Positions 1 through 10,400 of a stretch of 64,000 nt of DNA are shown piece after piece (the stretch's first letter is position 1; each line of letters opens with the position of its first letter). A program made the position numbers and the translations under genes. A model generated the notes under the pieces. It saw nothing but the letters and a program-made list of their open reading frames with translations. It was not told the DNA's origin and did no database searches. The DNA comes from Mycoplasma sp. Bg2 (GTDB taxonomy: Bacteria > Bacillota_I > Bacilli_A > Mycoplasmatales > Hepatoplasmataceae): contig LSMY01000002.1 of assembly GCA_001641225.1 (NCBI GenBank), forward strand, positions 1 to 64,000, given 5' to 3'.

Positions 1-882
<882 letters not shown>

Positions 883-883
883 T

Positions 884-2272
884 ATGGAATTTTCAGAAGA
901 ACAAATTAAAAAAATAAAGTTTATTTATCAAAAACAGGTTAATATGAATAGAGATATTAATCAAAAAGATAAATGAAGCTTTGTTTGAACAATGGGAACA
1001 GATTTTTTTACCCATTTGTGTAGAATAAATAATTTATTTATTCATTTGTTAAAAACTTATAATCTTAATTTAGAAAAAGAAGAAATATTTATTGAATGGA
1101 AAAAATCAGTTTTAGAAATTAAAAAAAAGACAAAAAAGGAAAGTAGATATTACTTAAATATTTATAAAAGAATTGATCAAGATTTAATTTATTTAACAAG
1201 TGCACTCTATATTGGTAAAAATGGAAAATGAATTTTTAAAATTGAAGATTATTTTAATGATAAAAAAAATTTTAATAAGTTAATTGCAAGATCAACATTA
1301 AGACAATTTATTGAAGTTATGTCCAGCTTAGGTTATTTAGAAATTCAAAAAGATTTTGCACCTGGTAATTATTTCAATTTGATTTTTAAATCAAAAGTAA
1401 TTGAGGATTATAATACAGATAAAATTGATTTAGCTAATAATTTTATTAATTATTATAATAATTATTTTAATTTGAAATATATTAAAGGTTATTCTATTAG
1501 AGATATCTTCTTTTCATTGCACGCACTTTTTTTATATGAATTATGTAATAACAATTTTTCAGTTTGCTTAGATATTGTAGTAGTTTTAAGAAAACAAAAA
1601 AATAAAGAAATCTCTTTACCAAATTTATTTAAAACACATAAAAGTGGCAAATCATCTATTGGTAAACATTTCAATACTCAAACTACAATTAAAAATTTAA
1701 TTCAAAATGATCCAATTATAGCAATGAAAATTTTTGATTCTTTAAATGATTTCTTATTTGAACAATATTTAAATGATTGAGAAGTTGAAGTTTTAACAAT
1801 TCAAAGTAAAGTTCTAGAATTTTATATTAAAAAAGATGGCGGAAGACCTGGACAAGTTCAATATCGTCAGCTTTTATTAAATGACATTAAAAGATATATT
1901 GAAATTAATGAGCAAGAATTTATTAATAAAAATGATTTAATTAAAGGAATGAAAAATTCATATGCAATTGAAGCATCACATATTGTTGATTATGCTAAAT
2001 GTAAAGAAGATGAAAAATATGATCCTGAAAATGGATTGTTATTAGGCCCAACAATTCATAAATTATTTGATAAAAATTTATTGATTTTTGATGAAAATGG
2101 AGAAATTTTAATTAAAAAAGATGAATATAATGAAATTATTAAACAAATTAGTTCGGAAAAATTAGAACGCTCTCTAATTTCAACAGTTTTAACTCCAGAA
2201 ACTAAAAATTATATTAATAAACGTCTTTTATTAAATGGAATTGATTTAAACTATTTTCAAAAAATTAAATAA
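884..2272 (+). CDS. HNH-family restriction endonuclease, probable partner of the upstream methyltransferase
   Basis: The protein has 462 aa and reads TGA as Trp. The C-terminal part carries an HNH signature: EASHIVDY (H366), then YDPENGLLLG (N383) and IHKLFD (H392, D396), like the HNH_2 class found in many type II restriction enzymes. The N-terminal 350 residues are Lys/Asn/Ile-rich and I recognise no domain there; they probably recognise DNA. A strong Shine-Dalgarno GGAGG (873-877) lies within the last codons of the methyltransferase, and ATG follows that stop by 1 nt, so the two genes form an operon with probable coupling. The reading frame is intact although the methyltransferase is out of frame, which is unexpected for a standard R-M pair. 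The endonuclease assignment rests on the HNH motif and on context. Confidence 0.78.
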
Positions 2273-2542
2273 AAAATAAAAAATTCTTGTAATTTAGGAT
2301 TTTTTTTTAATGCTTTTCTTTCTAAAATACCTTTAAAAATATTTGTTTTTATATATTGGTAAAATTTTTTTTTAGTAGTATAATAATCTTGGTTAAAATT
2401 TTTTTGAAGTATGTAGATTGAAAATTGCTTCTACTATATAAAAAATATATATAAAAATATAGGATGCCATAAATTATTTAGAAATTAATTCAATTTGAAA
2501 ACTTTGCTTTAAGTAGATTAGTATAAATTGATAATCACTTAT

Positions 2543-2548
2543 TATAAT
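2543..2548 (+). promoter_or_regulatory. candidate -10 box for deoC
   Basis: A perfect TATAAT lies 95 nt upstream of the deoC start. I see no good -35 at the right distance, which is common in mollicutes. Confidence 0.35.
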
Positions 2549-2596
2549 CATAAGATTTAAGAAGAAAAACTATGGTTAACCCCTTCCTATCAAATA

Positions 2597-2611
2597 TGAA
2601 CATTATGTTCA
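2597..2611. promoter_or_regulatory. 15-nt palindrome upstream of deoC, candidate operator
   Basis: TGAACAT-T-ATGTTCA is a perfect inverted repeat with a 1-nt centre, 33-47 nt before the deoC start. Operators of the Bacillus DeoR nucleoside repressor are also palindromes with GAAC/TTC-type arms, so a similar repressor is possible. That is analogy only. Confidence 0.4.
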
Positions 2612-2643
2612 AATTAAAAAATTAAAATTAAAGGAAAATTAAA

Positions 2644-3312
2644 ATGGAACAAGAATTAAGCAGATACATTGATCACACATTAATTAAAAGAGATTCTACA
2701 AAAGAAGTTTTAGATAAATATGTTGAAGATTCAATTAAATGAAATTTTAAAACACTATGTATTCACCCAATGTGAATTGATTATGTAAAAGAAAGACTAC
2801 ATGCTAAAAACATCGGAGTTACAGCAGTAGTTGGATTCCCTTATGGAACTCAAACAACTGAAGCTAAATGTTTTGAAGGACAAGACGCTATCAGAAGAGG
2901 AGCAGATGAACTTGATTACGTAATTAATGTTTCAATGATCAAATCAGGAGACTGAGATTATGTTAGAGATGAACTTGTAGCAATTAGAAAAGCAACAGAA
3001 GGAACTGTAATTAAAGTTATTTTAGAAATTGCCCTACTTACTGATGACCAAATTGCTAAAGCATCAAGAATTGCTAGCGATGCAAAATTTGATTTTGTTA
3101 AAACATCAACAGGAATTGATTGTTCAGGAGCTACATTAGAAGCTGTTAAAATTATGAAAGATAATATTAACCCTGATACACAAATCAAAGCTGCTGGTGG
3201 AGTAAGAACTTATGCTGATGCTGAAGCATATATTAATGCTGGATGTTCAAGAATTGGAACTTCAAATGGAGTAGATATTCTTGAAGGTAAAGAAGCTTCA
3301 CATACTTACTAG
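2644..3312 (+). CDS. deoC: deoxyribose-phosphate aldolase
   Basis: DeoC cleaves 2-deoxyribose-5-phosphate to glyceraldehyde-3-phosphate and acetaldehyde, the last step of deoxynucleoside catabolism in the cytoplasm. The 222-aa length is typical. The class I aldolase residues are visible: D91 in ELDYVIN, K124 in VIKVILE, the Schiff-base lysine K153 in FVKTSTG, and K182 in KAAGGVRT. The start is supported by AAAGGA 11 nt upstream. The gene is single, with a strong terminator right after it and a palindrome before it. It fits the salvage genes elsewhere in the window (tdk and three deoxynucleoside kinases). Confidence 0.97.
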
Positions 3313-3321
3313 AATTTAGAT

Positions 3322-3361
3322 AATAATAAAAAATAGAGAGAGATCTCTATTTTTTATTATT
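3322..3361. terminator. Rho-independent terminator after deoC
   Basis: An 18-bp perfect stem contains TAGAGA and TCTCTA around a GAGA loop, with flanking A and T tracts. It would work in both directions. Confidence 0.85.
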
Positions 3362-3396
3362 TTGTTTTTAATATATGATAATAATTAGAGGGAAAA

Positions 3397-4314
3397 ATGA
3401 AGATAGAACAAAAAATATTTAAAATTATATTATATTTAGGACTTTTATTTTTATTTTTAGCATTATTAATTGTATTTGGAATAATTGCAAATAAAATACA
3501 TATTCTTATAATTAATTATTATAACAATGGTGAAGTTGTTCCAAATTATTTTCAATCATTCTTTGCTGTATTTATTCTTGGAGATATTTTTGCAATTTTA
3601 TTGTTAATATATTGAATTGTAAAAATCATTCTTTGTTTTCAAAAAAAAGATAAAATAAATAATATTCAATTTGAAATAATATTATATTTAGGATTGTTTT
3701 TTTTGTTTTTAGCATTATCAATTTTGTTTGGAATATATGCAAATTCACTCTTTGGAATATGATGCACTATTTTTGTTTTTGCAGATATTTTTGCAATTAT
3801 TTTATCAATATATTGGATAATAAAAAGTATATTTTGTTTATATAATAATGAAATATATATTAATCAATTAAAAATAATTTTATATTTTGGATTATTCTTC
3901 TTGTTTTGAGCATTAGCACTTTGATTTGGGGCATTATCAACCACACTTTATGGGATATGACGTATTAATTTAATTTTTATTGATTTTTTTGCAATTTTAT
4001 TAGCAATATGTTGGTTAACAAAAAGTATATTTTGTTTATATGATAATATAATTTGAAAAGATAAAGTTGATAAAAAACAAATACAACAAACAAAACAAAT
4101 AAATCAAATTAGGAAAATATCAATGGCAATTTCTATTTATCGTAAAAAATGTTTAAATTATGCAGAAATCTTTATTAAAGTTGAAGCTTATAATAAAGGG
4201 TTTAAAACTGAAGAAGCATTTAAAGCGGCTTATCTAGCTTTTGTAAATGAAGAAGCAATTAGTAATGCTAAATGAGAATCTGTACTTGAATTTGAACTAG
4301 AACATCAAGAATAA
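3397..4314 (+). CDS. multi-pass membrane protein: three tandem two-TM modules plus a conserved C-terminal domain
   Basis: I do not recognise a named family. The 305-aa protein repeats one module three times (about residues 8-80, 90-150, 155-215). Each begins with a hydrophobic helix of the form ILYLGLxFLFLAL.I.FG and ends with a second helix of the form D.FAI.L.IYW followed by K.I.C. The last 65 residues are a separate soluble domain (SIYRKKCLNYAEIF, YNKGF, FVNEEAISNAKWE) shared with the proteins at 4720-5139 and 34109-34471. The first helix also matches the minus-strand genes at 5229-5726 and 5843-6127. SD AGAGGG lies 6 nt before ATG. Internal duplication made the long form; the function is unknown. 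The TGAs are Trp. Confidence 0.75.
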
Positions 4315-4383
4315 AGAAATAGAGATTTGTTTTTTTATTATTATTTATTTCTTATATTGGTCTGCAAATTTGAGGTTTAATTT

Positions 4384-4576
4384 TTAATTTCTCTTACTTA
4401 TATAAATTTGGAAATTTATGAAAGAACAAAGTGTTAAAAGTATTGAAGAAATATCATCATTATAAATGATTAATATTATACATAATTGATTTATGTATTA
4501 AATCAACTCACACACCAAAAGATATTGAAAGTCCTAAAAATAAAATAAATAACCTTAAATATAATAATTTTTGCAT
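4384..4576 (-). pseudogene. frameshifted remnant of the two-TM membrane protein family
   Basis: On the minus strand ATG at 4576 opens a 38-aa frame (MQKLLYLRLFILFLGLSISF at its start) that aligns with the first helix of the gene at 5843-6127, and stops at 4460. In another frame the sequence continues with DDISSILLTLCSFI and ends at 4384, matching the second helix of the same neighbour (DISTIILIINCFI). The copy is therefore broken by a frameshift and short C-terminally. The call rests on eye alignment of both halves. Confidence 0.6.
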
Positions 4577-4625
4577 TCTTTTCTTTTTATATAATAAATT
4601 TATTTATTTTTAGTATAAATTAATC

Positions 4626-4668
4626 TAATTAAAAAAAACAGGAATTAAATTCCTATTTTTTTTAATTA
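4626..4668 (-). terminator. terminator for the minus-strand gene at 4720-5139
   Basis: AGGAAT-TAA-ATTCCT is flanked by eight A and eight T residues, with AATTA arms extending the stem. It lies 52 nt beyond the minus-strand stop. Confidence 0.75.
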
Positions 4669-4719
4669 TTTTAAAATAATAAGTTAAATCTTTTGAACTA
4701 ATTCCATCAATGGTAACAA

Positions 4720-5139
4720 TTATTCTTGGTGTTCTAGTTCAAATTCAAGTACTTTTTCTCATTTAGCATTACTAATTGCTTCTTCATTTACAAAGGCTAG
4801 ATATCCTTCTTTGAAGTCATCTTCATTTTTATAGCCCTTATTATAAGCTTCAACTTTAGTAAAGATTTCTGCATAGTTTAAACCTTTTTTACGATAAAGT
4901 GAAATTGCTGATGCAATTGTTCTAATTTGATCTGGTTGTACTTCTTGTTGTACTGGTGTTGGTGCTACTACATCAGGTTCTACTGTTGCAGCTGATTGTG
5001 GTGCAGTTGCATAATTTGCTTGTTGGGTTTGTTGCTGTTGCATTTGTTGCTGTTGCATTTTATTTGTTTTTCTACTTGATAATGCGCTCATTGTTACAGC
5101 GGTTGTAAGCATGGGTTTACCCCTTCTTCTTCTTGGCAT
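4720..5139 (-). CDS. small protein with a Gln-rich N-terminus and the shared C-terminal domain
   Basis: The 139-aa protein is of unknown function. It starts basic (MPRRRRGK), then has a Gln-rich stretch (two MQQQQ units) and a Pro/Val/Ala linker. The last 65 residues (SLYRKKGLNYAEIF, YNKGY, FVNEEAISNAKWE, then VLEFELEHQE) are nearly identical to the C-terminus of the 3397-4314 protein. A TGA at 4761-4759 is Trp, so the protein extends to TAA at 4722-4720. SD AAGGAAAG precedes the ATG, and a TATAAT (5185-5180, minus strand) lies 40 nt upstream. There is no clear membrane helix, so unlike its neighbours it is probably cytosolic. Confidence 0.7.
5028..5057 (-). repeat. 15-nt tandem repeat, two exact copies, coding MQQQQ
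   Basis: Positions 5028-5042 and 5043-5057 are identical. They encode the poly-Gln part of the minus-strand protein. The unit is a multiple of three, so copy-number change would alter length without a frameshift. Confidence 0.8.
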
Positions 5140-5179
5140 GGTTATTTTCTTTCCTTAATTTTGTTAAATTAATAATAAA

Positions 5180-5185
5180 ATTATA
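5180..5185 (-). promoter_or_regulatory. -10 box for the gene at 4720-5139
   Basis: TATAAT on the minus strand (TAGTATAAT context), 40 nt before the start codon. Similar boxes lie before the next two minus-strand genes at 5783-5778 and 6176-6171. Confidence 0.5.
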
Positions 5186-5228
5186 CTAAAAATAGAATTT
5201 ATTCTTTAATTAACGGTTTATTCAATAA

Positions 5229-5726
5229 TTATTTTTTACTAGGAGAATGATCGGATTTGTCACTTAATAAAATAGACAGTTTTTTCTTCATTGGCACTTT
5301 TTCTTTTGGTTTTTCTGCTTCTTTTTCTGTTTTATCTTCGTCTTTTGTTTCTTTTATTGTTTTTTCTTTAGTTTCTTCTATTTTTTCAACATCTTTTGTT
5401 AATTTTTCTTCATGTTCTTCTATTTTTTTAACTTCTTTTGCTACATTTGCTTCAGCCTCTTCTACACTTACAACCTCTTCTATTCCATGTTTTTGTTTAT
5501 AAAAGAAAGCTGTAAATTTTACAACAAAGTATATGTAAAAAATAATTGCAACAATATCAAGTAAAATAAATAAAAAGCAAAGCAAAAATGGAACTATTAG
5601 TGGTTCATGGTCTTTTCCAACATTTAGGGCTTTTATTACTTCATTGAAATGATCCGCTGCTACACAAAAAATTATTGATAGTACAAAAAATAAAAAAATT
5701 AAACCTAAATAATAAATTGTTTTCAT
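5229..5726 (-). CDS. two-TM membrane protein with a charged coiled-coil-like tail
   Basis: The protein has 165 aa and belongs to the local family. It begins MKTIYYLGLIFLFFVLSI, has a second hydrophobic segment at about residues 45-75 (LLDIVAIIFYIYF), and then about 85 residues of Lys/Glu-rich sequence with VEKIEE-type heptads, likely a cytosolic coiled coil. I chose the ATG at 5726 rather than one five codons upstream because AAAGGAG sits 4 nt before it and because the neighbour at 6127 starts with the same MKTIYYLGL. Function unknown. Confidence 0.7.
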   Translation of the reverse strand: MKTIYYLGLIFLFFVLSIIFCVAADHFNEVIKALNVGKDHEPLIVPFLLCFLFILLDIVAIIFYIYFVVKFTAFFYKQKHGIEEVVSVEEAEANVAKEVKKIEEHEEKLTKDVEKIEETKEKTIKETKDEDKTEKEAEKPKEKVPMKKKLSILLSDKSDHSPSKK

Positions 5727-5777
5727 TTTTCTCCTTTGCAATAATACAATTTTCTTTATTTCTAAAGTGATAATAGA

Positions 5778-5783
5778 ATTATA
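5778..5783 (-). promoter_or_regulatory. -10 box for the gene at 5229-5726
   Basis: TATAAT on the minus strand, 51 nt before the start codon. Confidence 0.45.
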
Positions 5784-5842
5784 TTAAAATATGCTTATTA
5801 TTAACTAGCAATATTTATTAAAAGATTATTTTATCCTTTAAA

Positions 5843-6127
5843 TTAGTTAGACTTATTTGATTTATTATCTTCAAATTTTTCCATTAATTCTCTTCTTTTG
5901 TTTGTTATATCATCATTATAATTTAGCAAACTAATAAAACAGTTAATTATAAGAATGATTGTAGAAATATCAAGCAAAATAAATGATATATATAGTAACT
6001 TTAAGTTTAGCGGTGATTTGACTAAATCAGCTAAAATTTGTTTGTGACAATAATTAGCACATACTCCAAAGAATATTGCTAGTCCAATAAAAAGAACAAT
6101 TAACCCTAAATAATAAATTGTTTTCAT
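5843..6127 (-). CDS. short two-TM membrane protein, single-module member of the local family
   Basis: The protein has 94 aa: helix 1 (YYLGLIVLFIGLAIFFG), a loop of about 25 residues, helix 2 (LLDISTIILIINCFI), and a short charged tail ending KSNKSN. It is the simplest intact copy of the module repeated three times at 3397-4314 and it shares its first nine residues with the gene at 5229-5726. SD AAGGGG lies 5 nt before ATG, with TATAAT at 6176-6171. Function unknown; close paralogy in tandem suggests recent duplication. Confidence 0.7.
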   Translation of the reverse strand: MKTIYYLGLIVLFIGLAIFFGVCANYCHKQILADLVKSPLNLKLLYISFILLDISTIILIINCFISLLNYNDDITNKRRELMEKFEDNKSNKSN

Positions 6128-6170
6128 TTTTCCCCTTACTTCTCTTATAAATTTATATATTTTCTAATAA

Positions 6171-6176
6171 ATTATA
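6171..6176 (-). promoter_or_regulatory. -10 box for the gene at 5843-6127
   Basis: TATAAT on the minus strand, 43 nt before the start codon, in the divergent region shared with ldh. Confidence 0.45.
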
Positions 6177-6248
6177 TTATATTTTTATATTTCAATTTTA
6201 TTTTTTAACTTACGGTTTTATTTATTTTAGTCCGTTAAATATTTGTAA

Positions 6249-6254
6249 TATAAT
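6249..6254 (+). promoter_or_regulatory. -10 box of ldh
   Basis: TATAAT lies 28 nt before the ldh start. A CCGTTAA element at 6232-6238 precedes it; no classical -35 is seen. Confidence 0.5.
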
Positions 6255-6282
6255 AAATAGGTAATTATACTAGGAGAATAAA

Positions 6283-7248
6283 ATGAAAAATACAACTAAC
6301 AAAGTGGTTCTTATTGGGGCGGGATTTGTCGGAATGTCATATCTATATGCAGCAACGAACCAAAATTTAGCAAAATATTATGGAATCATTGATATCAACA
6401 ATGAAGTTGCCTATGGGCAAAAACTTGATCTTGAAGATGGAAGAGGATGTTTTGCTACTGATTATATCGTTGAAAATGGGGGCTATGAACTTGCAAAAGA
6501 TGCAGATTTAATTGTAATTACTGCTGGAAGACCTCAAAAACCAGGTGAAACAAGACTTGCCATGGTTGCAGATAATGCAAAAATTATGAAATCAATTGCA
6601 GATCAAGTAAAAGCAAGCGGTTTTCAAGGAGTTACCATTGTTGCTTCTAACCCTGTTGATGTTATGACAACAGTTTATCAACATATTACTGGATTTGATG
6701 CTCATAAAGTTATTTCAGCTTCATGTGCACTTGATACTTCAAGACTTAAATTAGAACTTTCAAAACTAATTGAAGATGCAGCTCCAAGTGATTTTGGAAT
6801 TTATGTTATGGGAGAACATGGGGATTCATCTGTTTCTACTTTTTCAATTGCAACTTTAAATGGAGTTAAATTGTCAAGTTTATATGATGAATATGGATTA
6901 ACAGAAGCAAAACTTGCTAAAGTTCATGAAATTGTTTGAAAAAAAGCTTATGAAATTATTGACCGTAAAAGAGCAACTTATTATGGAATTGGGATGAATT
7001 TAACTGATATTTCTCGTTCAATTTTAAGAGATGAAAGAAGAATATTTGCAACTGGAGCACTACTTTCTGGAGAATATGGGATGGAAGGAACTTATGCTGG
7101 AATTCCTTGTTTAATTGGAAAAGAAGGAATTATTAGAACCTTTGAATTGCCTATTTCAGAAGCAGAAAAAGCCCAATTTATTAAATCTGTTTCAACCCTT
7201 AAAGAAACAACTTTAAAAGCTGTAGCAGCAATTAAAGAATTAAAATAA
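6283..7248 (+). CDS. ldh: L-lactate dehydrogenase
   Basis: This cytoplasmic enzyme reduces pyruvate to L-lactate and regenerates NAD+, as expected for a fermentative mollicute. The 321-aa length is normal. It has the Rossmann motif GAGFVG (residues 12-17), the substrate loop QKPGETR with Gln at the position that separates LDH from malate dehydrogenase, NPVDVMT, and the catalytic histidine H179 in MGEHGDS. One TGA (6937) is Trp. SD AGGAG precedes the ATG by 6 nt, and the gene is monocistronic with its own promoter and terminator. Confidence 0.97.
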
Positions 7249-7259
7249 AAATTTTAAAT

Positions 7260-7287
7260 AAAAAACTAGTTTTTACTAGTTTTTTTT
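7260..7287 (+). terminator. Rho-independent terminator after ldh
   Basis: AAAAACTAGT-TTTT-ACTAGTTTTT forms an 11-bp stem with a 4-nt loop and a T run, 12 nt after the stop. Confidence 0.9.
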
Positions 7288-7333
7288 CTTCTAAAATAAG
7301 GATTAAATTAATGCTAAAAATATTCAAGTCTTA

Positions 7334-7339
7334 TATAAT
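7334..7339 (+). promoter_or_regulatory. -10 box upstream of the secDF-hisS operon
   Basis: TATAAT 75 nt before the SecDF start and 11 nt before the short leader frame at 7350. Confidence 0.45.
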
Positions 7340-7349
7340 TAGAGGGAAT

Positions 7350-7397
7350 ATGAAAAGTTTTAAAGAAATTCAAGTGAGAATTTGTATTTCTTATTAA
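7350..7397 (+). CDS. possible 15-aa leader peptide
   Basis: A short frame (MKSFKEIQVRICISY) has AGAGGG just upstream, while the SecDF start 16 nt after its stop has no Shine-Dalgarno sequence. It could couple translation into secDF, or be chance in AT-rich DNA. Confidence 0.25.
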   Translation: MKSFKEIQVRICISY

Positions 7398-7413
7398 GTT
7401 TATAAATATTGTA

Positions 7414-10400
7414 ATGAAAAATAGTTATTTCAAAAAAAATTCTAGAAAAATTTGTTTCTCAATTCTTGGAGGAATTATATTTTTTGGAACTATTATTGGT
7501 TCCGGCTTTGGAATTTCTCATTACACTCATGCTCAAGATCTTGATTCTGGCAAAGTGCAAACTCAATATAACACTGCCCCAATTATGGATGACCATTATC
7601 AAATTGTCATGGAAGTTGAAGGTCTAGAACAATCTGATTATTCACTTAATCAACTTGCTAAAGGAATTGATCAAGGATTTGATGTTGCTGGAGTTGACCA
7701 AGCTGTTGTTTTAACCTCAAATAATAATGAAATCATGATTAATCTGCCCTTAAATTTTCTTGATGATGATAATCCCTTTTCTTGGGATTCAATTGAGCAA
7801 TTACAAAAAGGACTTGCAATTGCTTATAGTTATTCATTTGTAAATGAACCACTTGAATTTAGAACTATTCAAGGTGATCGAATGTTTGAATTGGGTGGCG
7901 ATGGTGCCGGCTATGATTATATTTTAAGTGATGAAGCTTTTGTTGGAGAAACTGTTACTCCAGATGAAGTTGATACTGCAAGCGCATCATTAGTTTCGCC
8001 TACAATAGCAGGAGAAGATAGCGGTTATCAACTAATTTCTTCTTCAAATGTTAAATATAATGGCGGTCAAGCATATTTTAAACTTGGTCTAAATGATGAT
8101 GATTATTTAGATTTAGCAATAGATGCTTCAACTCAACTTGTAAGTGGTGCACAAAGCAACTCAATGCTTGGAACAGCCTATATGTGAACTGGTTATACAG
8201 TTTATAATAATTTGGTTAAAGAGTTTGATAAAGAAGGCTATGCAATGGCAAAAGGAGCATCAGAATCGCAATCAATTACAATTCAAGGTGAACCTGATCC
8301 AGAAGATCCAGAAGCAGCACCAACTGAAACCGCCTTTACAGTTGATCCATTATTAATTTATGCTTTTATGGATCCTGATAAATCTGAATTAATGGGATCA
8401 GCACAAATTGATCAAGAAAATATTACAAAAAGAACTTCTGCAAAACCATTTTTACTTTCAGAAACTCAAATTAGACAACCAGTAAGCATTTTCAATGATG
8501 ATTTTATTGAATGAACTCCATCACAAGCACTTTCAAGTAATGAAGCCCAATTAGTAAATGAAAAAATTAATTATGCAGCAAATTCTTCTTTAACATTTAA
8601 CTATATTTCTTCTTCATTTATTTATAATGAAAAAAATGAAAGTGCAATGAAAATTCTTTTTTGAACTTATGGAACAATTATTATCTTATTTGCCTTATTT
8701 ATTATGTGATATCTTGGCCTTCTTGGAGCAATTGCTGACTTAATTTTAAGTTTATTAGCAATGGTCTTTGTAATGATCGGAGCAGCTTCTGGAGTTGCCG
8801 CTGGCTTTTTATTTGTTAGTACAATCTTCTTTTTCCTACTTGTTACTTGCGGGTTTATTATTCTTGTTGCAAACAAATTTAAATACAATAATGATGAATC
8901 GACAACACCATTTAAAAAATATAAAAAAAATCTTTTAGAAATTACTAATAATAATTTAATTCCCCTTGGACTTATTTTAGTTTTTCTTTTCATTTTTGGA
9001 CTAATTGCACCACTTTGAATTGGAATATGTGCCTTTTTAGCAATTGTCTTTTTAACATTGAGCGTTATTTTTGTTATTGGATTTTATCCTTTAATTCTTT
9101 ACAAATTAGATAGTTGAACTAGTTATTCAACAGTAATTAAACAAAAAAGATTTAATAATTGAAATTTAATGACTGGATCAATGGTAATTATTCAAGGATT
9201 TGAAACTGAACGTTATTATAAAAAAATCACTTTTTTACAATCAGAACCAATTGCCAAAACCTTTGGAATTGTTTTAGTTTTTGCAACAATAATTACCTTT
9301 GGGTTCTTTGGAATTGTTGCTGGTGTAATGGGTTCTGGTGTTAATGGAGCAACTAGTGAACGAGCTGACTTTAGATATAACGTTGTCATGCAAGTTTCAA
9401 ATGCAGATGGAACTGCAATTAATATTGAAGATCCAAATGGGGAATATCTTTGATATTTTGGTAAAGATGAAATAAATGAAGATGAAAAGGGAAGACAAAA
9501 TACAAATACTACAATTCCTTGAGTTGATACTGATTCAACAAGTGATGATAAAAATGGGTATCTAGTTCCAGAAGACCCTTATGGTCAAGAAGACATTTTT
9601 GCTCTTGGGGTAAACTATGAAACAAATATTATTGATGCTTTTGAAGATAACCACATAAAAGTTCAAGAAATTTCTATGGTAAGAAATGATCATTTCGGTT
9701 ACTTTAATCGTGGTGATGGTGAAAAAATAAAAATTCCTTATTGACAATATGGATTTGGTTATCAAATTACTTCTTATGATATTTTGACAATGGACCAAAA
9801 GCTAGAAATTGAATCTCAACTTAATGCAATTGCAACAGATGATTTATTAATTAAAAATGGCTACAACATTGCTGATAATGATATTATGCTTAATTTTTCA
9901 CTGCAAGAAGAAACTGGTTCTCTAGTAAACACAACATCTATTGCTACTTATAATCTAAAAAATTCTAAAGACCAAACTACTGGTTCACCATCACTATTTA
10001 CTCCTTATACACAAGCACATGATGGGTTTAGAGTGCTTATTGCGCTAATCGCCGCAACATCTGCAATGCTGCTATTTGCTTGAATAATGTATGGATGAAC
10101 TGATATGGCCTTAATGTTTGCACTTCTATTTGGAGAACTAATTTTATCATTTCTGTTGGTCTTTATGCTATGAATTCCTTTGGGAATTAGTTTTTGATTA
10201 GCATTAAGTGGACTCGGATTATTCTCCCTTATTTCTAAATTAACAATTTCATCAAGGGGAACTAAAAAAATAAAATCACAAGATTCAACTGATTTAGAAA
10301 TTTACAAAAAATCTTATGTTGAGGGGGCAAAAAAACTCTTTATGTCTTCACTTTTAGTATGAGGATTTGGGTTTGCCTTTTTTGCCATCGCAGTTGCTTA

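Larger units (their letters stand above)
2273..2642. other. AT-rich intergenic region without a recognisable gene
   Basis: These 370 nt between the endonuclease and deoC hold no convincing coding sequence on either strand. A weak A/T hairpin followed by a run of nine T (about 2277-2309) may end the R-M transcript. The right part holds a TATAAT box and a palindrome, listed separately. Confidence 0.6.

Noticed and set aside
2273..2642. tRNA or small RNA gene in the gap before deoC
   Set aside because: No cloverleaf, no GTTC-type T loop and no CCA-adjacent stem could be found; the region is almost all A and T.
5257..5502. Plus-strand Ser/Phe-rich open frame
   Set aside because: It is the complement of the Lys/Glu-rich tail of the minus-strand gene at 5229-5726.
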